Below are positions 33,117-42,199 of a DNA stretch of 49,544 bases, piece after piece. Source of the stretch: an uncultured Eubacteriales bacterium (GTDB taxonomy: Bacteria > Bacillota > Clostridia > Oscillospirales > Ruminococcaceae); contig OMXI01000036.1 of NCBI GenBank assembly GCA_900314975.1, positions 1 through 49,544 on the forward strand, given 5' to 3'. A program made the translations under genes and the position numbers. Position 1 is the stretch's first letter. Each line of letters starts with the position of its first letter. The notes under the pieces were generated by a model that was not told the DNA's origin, ran no database searches, and saw nothing but the letters and a program-made list of their open reading frames with translations.

Positions 33117-33145
33117 TTGCAAACACCGCATTTATAAAGTATACT
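33117..33145 (+). promoter_or_regulatory. glnN: glnN promoter
   Basis: TTGCAA (33117-33122), 17-base spacer, TATACT (33140-33145), 50 bases before the ATG. Confidence 0.75.
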
Positions 33146-33195
33146 CTAAAAGTGAAAGTATTAACCGTTAAGTCAGGGAAAGGAATGGATCATAT

Positions 33196-35277
33196 ATGAC
33201 AAATGTGCCGGGAATTTTCGGTTCGGATGTTTTCAACGAGTCGGTCATGAGGGAAAGACTCCCCAAAACGACCTACAAACAGCTGAAAAAGACCATAGAG
33301 GACGGCGTGCCGCTTGATATCGAGCTTGCAAACGTTGTCGCAAACGCTATGAAGGACTGGGCAGTTGAAAAGGGCTGTACCCACTACACACACTGGTTCC
33401 AGCCGATGACGGGCATCACTGCGGAAAAGCACGACAGCTTTATCTCCCCGACTGATGACGGGCATATCATTATGGAGTTCTCGGGCAAGGAGCTTATCAA
33501 GGGCGAGCCTGACGCATCGAGCTTTCCCTCGGGCGGATTGAGATGCACCTTCGAGGCAAGAGGCTACACCGCATGGGACCCGACCTCTTACGCATTTATC
33601 AAGGCAAACACTCTTTGCATACCGACTGCATTCTGCTCGTACGGCGGCGAGGCGCTTGACAAGAAAACCCCGCTTCTGCGCTCGGTAGATGCTATCAACA
33701 GAGCTACTCTGCGTATACTCAAGCTGTTCGGTTCGGATGCTACAAGGGTCATTGCAAACGCAGGTCCCGAGCAGGAATATTTCCTTATCGACCGAGAGAT
33801 GTACTCTCACAGAAAAGACCTTATCTTCGCAGGCAGAACACTCTTCGGCGCACCCGCACCAAAGGGACAGGAGCTTGACGACCACTACTTCGGCACTATC
33901 AAAACAAGAGTTGCCGCATATATGAAGGACCTTGACGAGCAGCTGTGGAGACTTGGCATATACTCAAAGACCAAGCACAACGAGGTCGCTCCCTCACAGC
34001 ACGAGCTTGCACCTATCTACAACACCGTCAACATCGCCACTGACCACAATCAGCTGACGATGGAGATAATGAAGCGTACTGCAAGAAAGCACAACTTCAA
34101 GTGCCTGCTGCACGAAAAGCCGTTTGACGGCATCAACGGCTCGGGCAAGCACAACAACTGGTCGCTTTCGACCAACACGGGCGTAAACCTGCTCGAACCC
34201 GGCAAGACCCCCGCTGAAAACGCACAGTTCCTGCTGGTTCTCGCGGCTATCATCAAGGCGGTCAACAAGCATCAGGATATCCTGCGCGCATCTGTTGCGA
34301 CCGCAGGCAACGACCACAGGCTCGGCGCAAGCGAGGCACCGCCTGCTATCGTTTCTATCTTCCTCGGCGACGAGCTGACCGACATTCTGCAGTCTATCGT
34401 TGAGGGTACAAAGTACGAGGGCAAGCGCGTTGAAATGGAGATAGGCGTTGACGTTCTGCCGCACTTTACCAAGGACACCACCGACAGAAACAGAACCTCA
34501 CCTTTCGCGTTCACAGGCAATAAGTTTGAGTTCAGAATGCCCGGTTCAAGACTTTCCGTCGCAGGACCCAACACAGTCATCAACACAATCGTCGCAGAGA
34601 CGTTTGACGAGTTCGCAGACGTGCTTGAAAAGGCTGATAACTTCCAGGACGCTCTTGACGACCTTATCAAAAAGACTATCAAGGAAAATTCAAATATCAT
34701 CTTCAACGGCAACGGCTACGCTGACGAATGGTGCGAGGAGGCTGAAAAGAGAGGTCTGCTCAATCTCAAGACCACTCCCGACGCAGTTCCCTGCTTTGAG
34801 TCACCCGAGAATATCGCGCTGTTTGAAAAGTACGGCGTTTATACCGAAACAGAGCTTCATTCCAGAGTTGAGATTTTGCTTGACGAGTACTGCAAAACGC
34901 TGTCTATCGAGGCAAACACAATGATAGATATGGCAAAAAAGGATATCCTTCCCGCAGTTGCTTCTTACATCAAGGAGCTTGCAAGAACTGCCGAGCTTGC
35001 AAAGACCTGCGGCGCAGACGTAAGCTTTGAAACGGATATGGTAAAGCGCCTGTCCGAGCTTACCGCAAAGATGTATAAAAACCTCGGCACGCTTGAAGAT
35101 GCCGCAAAGAAAGCAAAGACCTTTGAGGACATCAAGAAGCAGTCGGAGTTCTACCGCGACAGCGTTATCCCTGCGATGAACGAGCTTCGCGCTCCCGCTG
35201 ACGAGATAGAGTCGCTGGTGGGCGAAAAGTACTGGCCGTACCCCACCTACGGCGCACTGCTGTTCTATGTAATGTGA
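33196..35277 (+). CDS. glnN: Glutamine synthetase type III
   Basis: ATP-dependent assimilation of ammonia into glutamine. 693 residues, the length of GSIII (about 700; GSI is about 450). It carries [34 protein letters not shown] with metal-ligand Glu residues, [34 protein letters not shown] (ammonia/ATP site, His ligand), and [26 protein letters not shown] is common in Bacteroides and Ruminococcus. Own promoter, SD GGAAAGGA, and terminator at 35285. No glnK/amtB adjoins. Confidence 0.97.
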   Translation: MTNVPGIFGSDVFNESVMRERLPKTTYKQLKKTIEDGVPLDIELANVVANAMKDWAVEKGCTHYTHWFQPMTGITAEKHDSFISPTDDGHIIMEFSGKELIKGEPDASSFPSGGLRCTFEARGYTAWDPTSYAFIKANTLCIPTAFCSYGGEALDKKTPLLRSVDAINRATLRILKLFGSDATRVIANAGPEQEYFLIDREMYSHRKDLIFAGRTLFGAPAPKGQELDDHYFGTIKTRVAAYMKDLDEQLWRLGIYSKTKHNEVAPSQHELAPIYNTVNIATDHNQLTMEIMKRTARKHNFKCLLHEKPFDGINGSGKHNNWSLSTNTGVNLLEPGKTPAENAQFLLVLAAIIKAVNKHQDILRASVATAGNDHRLGASEAPPAIVSIFLGDELTDILQSIVEGTKYEGKRVEMEIGVDVLPHFTKDTTDRNRTSPFAFTGNKFEFRMPGSRLSVAGPNTVINTIVAETFDEFADVLEKADNFQDALDDLIKKTIKENSNIIFNGNGYADEWCEEAEKRGLLNLKTTPDAVPCFESPENIALFEKYGVYTETELHSRVEILLDEYCKTLSIEANTMIDMAKKDILPAVASYIKELARTAELAKTCGADVSFETDMVKRLSELTAKMYKNLGTLEDAAKKAKTFEDIKKQSEFYRDSVIPAMNELRAPADEIESLVGEKYWPYPTYGALLFYVM

Positions 35278-35284
35278 TACAAGC

Positions 35285-35311
35285 AAAAAGACCGCAAATG
35301 CGGTCTTTTTT
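35285..35311. terminator. Bidirectional terminator
   Basis: AAAAAGACCGCA (35285-35296), AA, TGCGGTCTTTTT (35299-35310). It ends glnN and the long minus-strand block coming from rnf. Confidence 0.92.
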
Positions 35312-35651
35312 ATTGCTGTGTGGTTGGCTCGGTGTATTGCATATCCTCTATTATCAAATCGTCCGAAATAACATAATTGTCGGGCGTTGGCGGCTCGGCA
35401 TATGCCGTGCGGTCAAATTCGTCAGTAAAGACGTCGCTTGAAACGATATACGTCTCGTTCAGCCTGCCGTGCTCGGTAAAGTCAAACTCCTGTAAGCGCC
35501 CGTCGTCTTCTATCGGCTTGGGCGCAGGTACTGCCATCTCCCGCTTTTTCTTTCTGTCGGTGAACATACGCCGCTCGTAAAGCTCGTCGTCCTGCCTGTC
35601 AAATTCCTCGTCAGTAAGCGAGGTCTTGGTGAACTTGCCGTCTATGTACAT
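35310..35651 (-). CDS. Hypothetical acidic protein, downstream copy of the duplicated pair
   Basis: 113 residues, highly acidic and Tyr/Thr-rich, no membrane segment. The N-terminal 25 residues (MYIDGKFTKTSLTDEEFDRQ and on) are identical to those of the protein encoded at 36346-36693; the rest aligns more loosely (DDGRLQEFD, DVFTDEFDR). The ATG overlaps the end of the preceding membrane-protein gene by 41 bases and has no clear SD, so translational coupling is likely. No family recognised. Confidence 0.7.
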   Translation of the reverse strand: MYIDGKFTKTSLTDEEFDRQDDELYERRMFTDRKKKREMAVPAPKPIEDDGRLQEFDFTEHGRLNETYIVSSDVFTDEFDRTAYAEPPTPDNYVISDDLIIEDMQYTEPTTQQ

Positions 35652-35679
35652 ATGCTTTCTTTGCAGGTAGTCTTCGGGA
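35581..35679 (-). repeat. Junction repeat, copy 2
   Basis: 99 bases identical to 36622-36720, spanning the start of the small acidic gene and the end of the membrane-protein gene. A 14-base insertion (ACTTTGCAGACTCG, 35680-35693) follows, absent from the other copy, then about 100 further near-identical bases. Confidence 0.9.
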
Positions 35680-36231
35680 CTTTGCAGACTCGATAAGCTG
35701 TATCTTGCGCTTGTACTCGGCGACCTCTATCATATGCCCCGAAACCCTCTCGTTGAACGGGAAGGTCGGCATAGCGCGCAGAAAGGCTATATCATTGTCA
35801 GCCTGAATAACATAAGGGCGAATAAGTACCAGGTATATAGGCGTTATGATCGCAACGATAATGTAAATAGGAGTCGGCACAACAAAGAATAATGCCGCCT
35901 GAATGGCAAGGTCAACCGCCGATATAATCAGAACAGCATTGCTGCTGCCTTTTCCATTGAAAGAAAATGCAACGAAGTAGCGCCATATCAGAAATACAAA
36001 AGAAAATGCCGCAGATATTACAAAGTATGTGAATGAACCCTCGACAAGTAAAAGTGGAAAATTGGCATAAAGATAAAAAAACGTTCCCCCTGTAATAACA
36101 CCCAGCAAAAGCATAAACAGTACGCTCGACATCAGCTTTCGCATTTTTCTTGTGTGTTCATATATCTTTTTAAGGTCTGCAAGCGGCAGCTGGAGCGCTT
36201 CCTCGCGCCAGTCTGTCCTTTCTGTTCCCAT
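35611..36231 (-). CDS. Multi-pass membrane protein, downstream copy of the duplicated pair
   Basis: 206 residues: a soluble N-terminus (W.EEA.QLPLADLKKIY), five or so hydrophobic segments between about residues 38 and 140, and a conserved cytoplasmic motif DIAFLRAMPTFPFNERVSGH that is shared word for word with the paralogue at 36684-37241. The C-terminal tail differs because of the 14-base insertion that shifts its frame, so it reads on 41 bases into the following gene. SD GGAGG eight bases before the ATG at 36231. Function unknown. Confidence 0.75.
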   Translation of the reverse strand: MGTERTDWREEALQLPLADLKKIYEHTRKMRKLMSSVLFMLLLGVITGGTFFYLYANFPLLLVEGSFTYFVISAAFSFVFLIWRYFVAFSFNGKGSSNAVLIISAVDLAIQAALFFVVPTPIYIIVAIITPIYLVLIRPYVIQADNDIAFLRAMPTFPFNERVSGHMIEVAEYKRKIQLIESAKSRRLPAKKAYVHRRQVHQDLAY

Positions 36232-36345
36232 TTGTGTCACCTCCGTCTTTTGTCCTGATCATATCATAGCACAAAAAAACCCCGGCAGCAGCTTTTGGTG
36301 GTGAATTGACTGTTTTATGTGGTGAAATGACATACGCTTTAAAAA

Positions 36346-36693
36346 TCATTGCTGTTGTGGTCTTTCGGAGAAATCAAACTCCTCAAGCTGTATGTCATCA
36401 GCAAGCACGATATCCTCTTCGCTCGGCGCGTCTGCGATCATCTGCACCCTCTCAAAATCCTCGGTGTAAACGTCCTCGGAAATTTGTATATCTTCCTTTT
36501 TCGGCTGGTCCTGCAAAGTGTAGTCAAACTCCTGCAAGCGCCCGTCGTCCTGTATCTCCTGCGGCGCTATCGGCAAGCCCTCTGCCTTTTTGCGCTTGTC
36601 GCGGTAGATGTGGTGAGCATAGAGCTCGTCGTCCTGCCTGTCAAATTCCTCGTCAGTAAGCGAGGTCTTGGTGAACTTGCCGTCTATGTACAT
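36346..36693 (-). CDS. Hypothetical acidic protein, upstream copy of the duplicated pair
   Basis: 115 residues, acidic, N-terminal 25 residues identical to the protein at 35310-35651. The body contains KKAEGLP, a GRLQEFDYTLQD segment and several acidic Ile/Val repeats (ISEDVYTEDFE, VLADDIQLEEFD) in both copies. It overlaps the preceding gene by ten bases. No family recognised. A weak extended -10 (TGCTATGAT near 36263) in the gap after it may start the second unit separately. Confidence 0.7.
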   Translation of the reverse strand: MYIDGKFTKTSLTDEEFDRQDDELYAHHIYRDKRKKAEGLPIAPQEIQDDGRLQEFDYTLQDQPKKEDIQISEDVYTEDFERVQMIADAPSEEDIVLADDIQLEEFDFSERPQQQ

Positions 36694-36720
36694 ATGCTTT
36701 CTTTGCAGGTAGTCTTCGGG
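36622..36720 (-). repeat. Junction repeat, copy 1
   Basis: Identical over 99 bases to 35581-35679 at an offset of 1041 bases. It contains the overlap between the membrane-protein gene and the acidic-protein gene. Confidence 0.9.
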
Positions 36721-37241
36721 ATAAGCTGCTTTTTGCGCTTGTACTCGGCTACCTCTATCATATGCCCCGAAACCCTCTCGTTGAACGGGAAGGTCGGCAT
36801 AGCGCGCAGAAAAGCTATATCCTCGTCTATCTGCGCCATAGGCAGACGCACAGCCACAAGAAAAATATACATGATCAGCGAGAATATCGAAATGCTTGTG
36901 TCAAATAAAAGCATTATCAGCGTGTAAGATGTGAGCAGCCACAGGGCAATGTTGTTCGCAGGCTTGCCGTGATACGCTATAAGCACGCAGCAGCAAAGTA
37001 TGCCAACGATAACGTCCCACGCGCTTGCGATAGAAAACGTGAACTTGCCTGCCGAATACAGAAAAAGAACCGTGGATGCCCAGCCCGCTATCGCATATAC
37101 GAACATTATCAAAACCGAAATAAATATCGGTATGGTCGTAATAAGCACACGCTTGTTGTTCAGACTTTTGTATATTTTTTTCAGGTCTGCAAGCGGCAGC
37201 TGCTTTGCCTCCTCACGCCAGCTGATTTTTTCATTCCCCAT
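36684..37241 (-). CDS. Multi-pass membrane protein, upstream copy of the duplicated pair
   Basis: 185 residues with N-terminal SWREEAKQLPLADLKKIY, about five hydrophobic segments (residues 30-135), and the conserved DIAFLRAMPTFPFNERVSGH motif near the C-terminus. SD AGGAGG before the ATG. It begins 71 bases after rnfB with no terminator in between, so it may be transcribed with the rnf operon. Function unknown. The membrane segments have diverged strongly from the paralogue while the C-terminal motif is preserved. Confidence 0.75.
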   Translation of the reverse strand: MGNEKISWREEAKQLPLADLKKIYKSLNNKRVLITTIPIFISVLIMFVYAIAGWASTVLFLYSAGKFTFSIASAWDVIVGILCCCVLIAYHGKPANNIALWLLTSYTLIMLLFDTSISIFSLIMYIFLVAVRLPMAQIDEDIAFLRAMPTFPFNERVSGHMIEVAEYKRKKQLIPKTTCKESICT

Positions 37242-37311
37242 TTTGTTTCCTCCTATTTTTTCACTTCACCTTTTCTCTCTCTTTGGTGCTGTTGATTGTA
37301 AGTTTACCTAT

Positions 37312-38100
37312 TCAGTTTATCCGCATAACCGAGCCTATTTTGCACACATCTGCGCACTTGCCGCAGTTGTTGCACTTATCGTAATCTATTACCGCGTGGT
37401 TGTCGACAACGTGTATCGCGCCCTGCTCACAGTTTTTCTCGCACAGCTTGCAGCCCACGCAGCCGCCCTCGCACAGCGAGCGCGTGACCTTTGCAATGTC
37501 CTTTGACGAGCAGGTAACGTCCACCGCCTGCGATATCTTGCGCACAACGATAAGCCCGTTAGGGCAGGCATCAACGCACAAGCCGCAGCCTATGCACTTT
37601 GATTTATCCACCTTTGCTATCCTGTCCACGATGCTCACCGCGCCCTGCGGACAAACGCTCACACAGTCGCCATAGCCAAGACAGCCGCTCGTGCAGGTCT
37701 TGCTGCCACTGTAGAATCTGTTGCAGGCAGCGCAGCTCTGTACGCCGTCAAAAACGTACTTGTGCGGCGTGATGTGACAGTCACCGTGACAGCGCACAAA
37801 CGCGACCTCGGGTTCTCCCACACTGACCTCAACGCCCATTATTTCAGCTATCTTTTTGGCGGTCTTTTCGCCGCCGGGCTTGCACATATCGCACCTTGCG
37901 CCCTTGTTAACGATAGCCTCGGCGTAGTCGGCACAGCCCGAAAAGCCGCACGAACCGCAGTTTACCTGCGGCAGCGCCTCGCTGACCTTTTCAATGCGCT
38001 CATCGACCTTGACCTCAAAAACCTTTGAAGCCACCGTAAGCAGCACACCTGCCACAAGCCCGAGCGCTGCGAATATCCCGACTGTTATTAAAATACTCAT
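37312..38100 (-). CDS. rnfB: Rnf electron transport complex subunit B
   Basis: 262 residues: one N-terminal membrane segment (about 5-25), the CGSCGFSGCADYAEAIV four-cysteine cluster domain, then several ferredoxin-type clusters (CTSGCLGYGDCVSVCP, CIGCGLCVDACP, CVGCKLCEKNCEQ, CNNCGKCADVC). It takes electrons from reduced ferredoxin into the Rnf complex, which passes them to NAD+ and pumps ions. All cluster cysteines appear present. Last rnf gene in the order C-D-G-E-A-B. Confidence 0.96.
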   Translation of the reverse strand: MSILITVGIFAALGLVAGVLLTVASKVFEVKVDERIEKVSEALPQVNCGSCGFSGCADYAEAIVNKGARCDMCKPGGEKTAKKIAEIMGVEVSVGEPEVAFVRCHGDCHITPHKYVFDGVQSCAACNRFYSGSKTCTSGCLGYGDCVSVCPQGAVSIVDRIAKVDKSKCIGCGLCVDACPNGLIVVRKISQAVDVTCSSKDIAKVTRSLCEGGCVGCKLCEKNCEQGAIHVVDNHAVIDYDKCNNCGKCADVCKIGSVMRIN

Positions 38101-38133
38101 ACCCGAGCGTTCTCCTTTTTGTGTTTGAACTGT

Positions 38134-38703
38134 TTACATCATTCCCGTGAAGCCCATAAAGCTCACCGATACTATCGCCGCCGCGATAAGCGTCGCAGGC
38201 ACGCCCTTGAAAGCCTCGGGGAAATCGTTGCCCTCAATGCGCGCGCGCACTCCGCTGAAAAGCAGCAGTGCCAGCGTGAACGCGAGTCCCGTTCCCAGCG
38301 CATTTGTGATAGATTCAAGGAAAGTATATTCGTTGTTTATGTTGCCAAGCGTTACGCCAAGCACAGCGCAGTTTGTCGTTATCAGCGGCAGATATACGCC
38401 AAGCGCCTTGTAAAGAGCGTGCATCTTCTTTTTCATAACTATCTCAACGAGCTGGACAAACATCGCTATAACGAGTATGAACGCGACTGTTTTGAGATAG
38501 GTTATCTCAAAATGCTCAAGCAGCTTGTAAAGCGGGTAGGTTATCGCGCTTGCGCACACCATTACGAAAATTACCGCGCCGCCCATTCCCACGGACGATT
38601 TCATCTGCTTTGAAACTCCCAGAAACGCGCATATTCCCATAAACTGCGAAAGCACGACGTTGTTTACAAAAACGCACCCGACGAGGATAAGTATATATGT
38701 CAT
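38134..38703 (-). CDS. rnfA: Rnf subunit A
   Basis: 189 residues, six membrane segments (VGCVFVNNVVLSQFMGICAFLG at the N-terminus, with the conserved NNVVLSQFMGICAFLGV motif, and a matching TTNCAVLGVTLGNI later). RnfA and RnfE are paralogues inserted in inverted topology and hold an Fe-S cluster in the membrane. The start directly follows the rnfE stop. Confidence 0.95.
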   Translation of the reverse strand: MTYILILVGCVFVNNVVLSQFMGICAFLGVSKQMKSSVGMGGAVIFVMVCASAITYPLYKLLEHFEITYLKTVAFILVIAMFVQLVEIVMKKKMHALYKALGVYLPLITTNCAVLGVTLGNINNEYTFLESITNALGTGLAFTLALLLFSGVRARIEGNDFPEAFKGVPATLIAAAIVSVSFMGFTGMM

Positions 38704-39384
38704 TTACGCACCCTCCTCTACCTTGCACTGACCCTTGCACATAGCGGCATTGGGGCAGCTTTCGCAGGATATCTCCTTCGGCGGCTTTTTGCCTGCTATC
38801 TTGTTGACCAGCGCGATAAGGCAGCCAAGCACGAAAAATCCGCCCGCGGGCATAATGAATATCGTCATAGGTCTGTCGCACAGGAAAGGTATCTTCATAC
38901 CAAACCAGCTGCCAAGCCCGAGTATCTCTCTGACCGAGCCCATAGCAAACAGCGCCAGCGTAAAGCCTATGCCCATGCCAAGTCCGTCAAGCACCGAGCG
39001 CCCCACGCTGTTGCGGCTTGCAAACGCCTCTGCTCTGCCAAGGATTATGCAGTTTACCGTGATAAGCTGCAAAAACACGCCCAGCGCCGAGTGCAGCTGC
39101 GGCAGATATCCCTGCATAAGAAAATCTATAAACGTCACAAAGCCCGCTATGATAACTATAAAGCAGGGCAGGCGCACCGCCTTTGGTATGACGTTTTTGA
39201 GCAGCGAGATAACTGCATTTGAGCATACCAGCACAAACGTCGTGGCAAGCCCCATACCAATGCCGTTCTCTGCAAGCACCGTCACCGCAAGTGTCGGACA
39301 CATGCCAAGCAGCGTGACAAGCACGGGGTTTTCTTTGATTATTCCCTTTGTAAATTCGTACAAGGTCTTTCTTTGCTCGCTCAT
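38704..39384 (-). CDS. rnfE: Rnf subunit E
   Basis: 226 residues, six membrane segments, with the family motifs NPVLVTLLGMCPTLAVT and TVNCIILGRAEAFAS. The C-terminus has a cysteine-rich extension (CESCPNAAMCKGQCK), about four Cys, beyond the usual family end, which could carry a metal or cluster. Overlaps the stop of rnfG by four bases. Confidence 0.93.
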   Translation of the reverse strand: MSEQRKTLYEFTKGIIKENPVLVTLLGMCPTLAVTVLAENGIGMGLATTFVLVCSNAVISLLKNVIPKAVRLPCFIVIIAGFVTFIDFLMQGYLPQLHSALGVFLQLITVNCIILGRAEAFASRNSVGRSVLDGLGMGIGFTLALFAMGSVREILGLGSWFGMKIPFLCDRPMTIFIMPAGGFFVLGCLIALVNKIAGKKPPKEISCESCPNAAMCKGQCKVEEGA

Positions 39385-39938
39385 GCGAAAATCTCCCTTT
39401 TATGCACCGTGTAGATGTCAAGAGCCTCCTCGCAGGCTTTTTTCAAGCCGTTTGAGGAATATGTCGCCGCTGTCATCGTATCGATTTTTTCAATGTCGGA
39501 CTCTACACCGAGTCCCTTGAACTTATCCGTGTAATCCTTCTGTGCGACCTTTGCACCCAAGCCGGGCGTTTCGCCTATCGACAGAAAGTACAGCCCTGCT
39601 ATCTTGCCGTCAGAGTCAATGCCCACCAGCAGATGAAGTCCGCCCTTTGCGTAGCCGTCGCAGGTCATTTCGATAAGACAGTTTTTATTCTCCTTATCGG
39701 CAATTACCGAGTCAACGTGCTTTTCACCAAACGTCACAGGCTCTGTCGAGTGGTCTTTTTTCTCCGTGAGCATTTCGTAGTCGCCCTCGCCGAAGATATC
39801 CACGCAGCCTTTTTTCATTTCCTTTGTCATAACGCCCTTGTTGTCAACGTGTGCCGCATCGTGCGCTATCACCAGCAGACCGCACACAAGTATGCATATC
39901 ACCGTCAGTACCAAAGGCGGCATTACCTTACTTTTCAC
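39381..39938 (-). CDS. rnfG: Rnf subunit G (FMN-binding)
   Basis: 185 residues: one N-terminal membrane segment, exterior FMN-binding domain with LYFLSIGETPGLGAKV and, near the end, the flavin-attachment motif in the form DTMTAATYSS (family S/T-G-A-T-x-S/T; here Ala replaces Gly). The Thr is the expected site of covalent FMN added by ApbE. I take the GTG at 39938, ten bases after AGGAGG and overlapping the rnfD end; an ATG 15 bases later is the alternative. Confidence 0.9.
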   Translation of the reverse strand: MKSKVMPPLVLTVICILVCGLLVIAHDAAHVDNKGVMTKEMKKGCVDIFGEGDYEMLTEKKDHSTEPVTFGEKHVDSVIADKENKNCLIEMTCDGYAKGGLHLLVGIDSDGKIAGLYFLSIGETPGLGAKVAQKDYTDKFKGLGVESDIEKIDTMTAATYSSNGLKKACEEALDIYTVHKREIFA

Positions 39939-40869
39939 CTGTCTGCGCCTCCTTTTTGACCTGCGCAGCACCGATCGGCTTTTTGCGGGTTGCCATATCA
40001 ATGTACGGCGTTGCTATGTTCATAATAAGTATCGAGAAGGACACTCCCTCGGGGTAGTTTGCATAGAACCTTATAACGCAGGTTATTATACCGCAGCCTA
40101 TGCCGAATATCACCTTGCCCGACTTTGAAACAGGCGTTGTAACGTAGTCTGTCGCCATAAAGATCGCACCCAGCATAAGTCCGCCCGAAAGTATCTGATA
40201 AAGGGGATCCTTGCCTGCTGCCCACGAAAAACCGAACACTGTCGCGATAAACGCAAGCGGTGCGTGCACAGTTATCACCCTTACTGCCACAAGGTATATG
40301 CCGCCCGCGATAAGCGCCGCAGCGCTCACCTCGCCAAGACAGCCGGGGCATTTGCCTATGAATAGATCCCAGTAGCTGTACAGCTTGTAGTTATCAACAA
40401 GCGGCGTCGGCGCAGTTGAAATATCGTTCATAAGCGAGGGGACGGTCCAGCTTGTCATAGGTCCCGTAAAGGACAGCATAAGCACTATCCTGCCCACTAT
40501 CGCAGGGTTTGCAAAGTTCTGTCCCAGTCCGCCGAATATCTGCTTTACGATAACTATCGCCACAAACGTTCCTATCACCGCCATCCAGTATGGCAGCGCA
40601 GGCGGCAGATTGAACGCAAGCAGCATACCCGTCACAAACGCCGAAAGGTCGTGCAGGGTGTCGGGCTTTTTCATCACGATATTGCAAAGCTTTTCCCAGA
40701 GTGCCGCAGAGAGCATACATACGCTTGTGAGCATAAGCGCTCTTCCGCCGAACAGATATGCCGACATCGTCATCGCGGGAAAAAGCGCAATGATAACGTG
40801 CAGCATTATTTTTGAAGTGGTCGCCCCGCTGCGTATGTGCGGCGACGGGCTCACTGTCAGATTATCCAA
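39928..40869 (-). CDS. rnfD: Rnf subunit D
   Basis: 313 residues, about nine membrane segments. N-terminal SPHIRSGATTSKIMLHVIIALFPA is the usual RnfD/NqrB opening. The second flavin site region reads DISTAPTPL, a variant of the S/T-G/A-A-T-P-L motif with Thr still present. Starts 17 bases after rnfC; SD GGGAGG. Confidence 0.94.
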   Translation of the reverse strand: MDNLTVSPSPHIRSGATTSKIMLHVIIALFPAMTMSAYLFGGRALMLTSVCMLSAALWEKLCNIVMKKPDTLHDLSAFVTGMLLAFNLPPALPYWMAVIGTFVAIVIVKQIFGGLGQNFANPAIVGRIVLMLSFTGPMTSWTVPSLMNDISTAPTPLVDNYKLYSYWDLFIGKCPGCLGEVSAAALIAGGIYLVAVRVITVHAPLAFIATVFGFSWAAGKDPLYQILSGGLMLGAIFMATDYVTTPVSKSGKVIFGIGCGIITCVIRFYANYPEGVSFSILIMNIATPYIDMATRKKPIGAAQVKKEAQTGEK

Positions 40870-40885
40870 AAGCGCTACCTCCCTG

Positions 40886-42187
40886 TCAGGTTCTTAATAA
40901 AGCCTTTGCAAGCTGATTTTTCTCTGCAAGGTTTCTCTTTGCAGGGCACACGTATGTGCAGCTGCCGCAGTTCATACAAAGCGAGACCTTCATCTTTTTG
41001 AGTGTTTCTCTGTCCTTTTTGTCAAATGCCTTTTCAAGTACTGTCGGCATAAGCCCCACGGGGCAAGCCTCTATGCAGCGTCCGCAGCGTATGCAGTTTG
41101 TCTGCACTGGCTTTGGCTGCTTATCGTCTTTTTTGAGCGCAAGCACCGCACTGTGCGTTTTGCACACGGGGTCGGAAAGGTCGAAAAGGTCAATGCCCAT
41201 CATCGGTCCGCCTGCTATCGCCTTTGACATATTATCAAAGTCGCAGTCGGCAAACTTGAGTACCTCTTTAAAGGAAATGCCCAGCGGCACTATAACGTTG
41301 CACGGCGTTTTGACCGCGTTGCCGCTGACAGTCATACGCTTTTTGACAAGCGGCATACCCGTTGCCATATATTCGCCGATAAAACCGCAGGTGGACACGT
41401 TTATAACGATAACGCCGACATCTGCGGGAATCTTTCCCTCTTTTACGACTCTGCCCGTTATGTTGTAAACTATCACCTTTTCCGCGCCCTGCGGATATTT
41501 TGCTTTAAGCGGCACTACCTTAACAGAGCTGTCAGACTGCGCCGCCTTGCGCTTCATAAGCTCGATAGCGTCGGGCTTGTTTTTCTCGATGCCGATATAA
41601 ACGTTTTTTATGTCAAGATTTTTCTTTATGTGCGCTATCCCCTCAAAAATGCGGTCTGCATTTTCGAGCATCTCGCGGTGGTCGCCCGTAAGATACGGCT
41701 CGCACTCCGCAGCGTTCACAACCAGAGTATCAACGCTGAATTTCTTTTCGTCAAAGCCGAACTTGACGTGCGTGGGAAAGCCCGCGCCGCCCAATCCGCA
41801 GCAGCCCGATTCTCTCACCGCACGGCAAAAGCTGTCCCTGTCGGTAACAACAGGCGGCTTCAAGCCGTCAATGACCGTCTGCTCTCCGTCGGTCTTAATG
41901 TCGACGCACTTGCACACCTTGCCGCTTACCAGCAAAAGCTCGCTTATCCCCGTTACCGTTCCCGAAACGGAGGAATGTACAGGCACCGACATATACTTGT
42001 CGCTGTCGCCTATTTTCTGCCCTACAAGCACCTTGTCGCCCTTTTGCACAAGCACGTCGCAGGCAGCGCCCGCACTTTGCAGCATAGGTATGCTCACCCT
42101 TTCGGGTACAGGTATCGGCACGCTCGCAGATGACGCAGTGCCTTTTTTATGGTCAAGGATTATACCCTTCAGCCTCATTTCAGGCAT
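40886..42187 (-). CDS. rnfC: Rnf subunit C
   Basis: 433 residues: a soluble NADH-binding-type subunit with an N-terminal barrel, SGCCGLGGAGFPTHVK (flavin/NAD site), NAAECEPYLTGDHREM, and two C-terminal 4Fe-4S motifs CIRCGRCIEACPVG and CMNCGSCTYVCPAKR. It is the site of NAD+ reduction (or NADH oxidation). Starts 13 bases after apbE; SD GGAGG. Confidence 0.96.
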   Translation of the reverse strand: MPEMRLKGIILDHKKGTASSASVPIPVPERVSIPMLQSAGAACDVLVQKGDKVLVGQKIGDSDKYMSVPVHSSVSGTVTGISELLLVSGKVCKCVDIKTDGEQTVIDGLKPPVVTDRDSFCRAVRESGCCGLGGAGFPTHVKFGFDEKKFSVDTLVVNAAECEPYLTGDHREMLENADRIFEGIAHIKKNLDIKNVYIGIEKNKPDAIELMKRKAAQSDSSVKVVPLKAKYPQGAEKVIVYNITGRVVKEGKIPADVGVIVINVSTCGFIGEYMATGMPLVKKRMTVSGNAVKTPCNVIVPLGISFKEVLKFADCDFDNMSKAIAGGPMMGIDLFDLSDPVCKTHSAVLALKKDDKQPKPVQTNCIRCGRCIEACPVGLMPTVLEKAFDKKDRETLKKMKVSLCMNCGSCTYVCPAKRNLAEKNQLAKALLRT

Positions 42188-42199
42188 ATCCTCCTTTCG

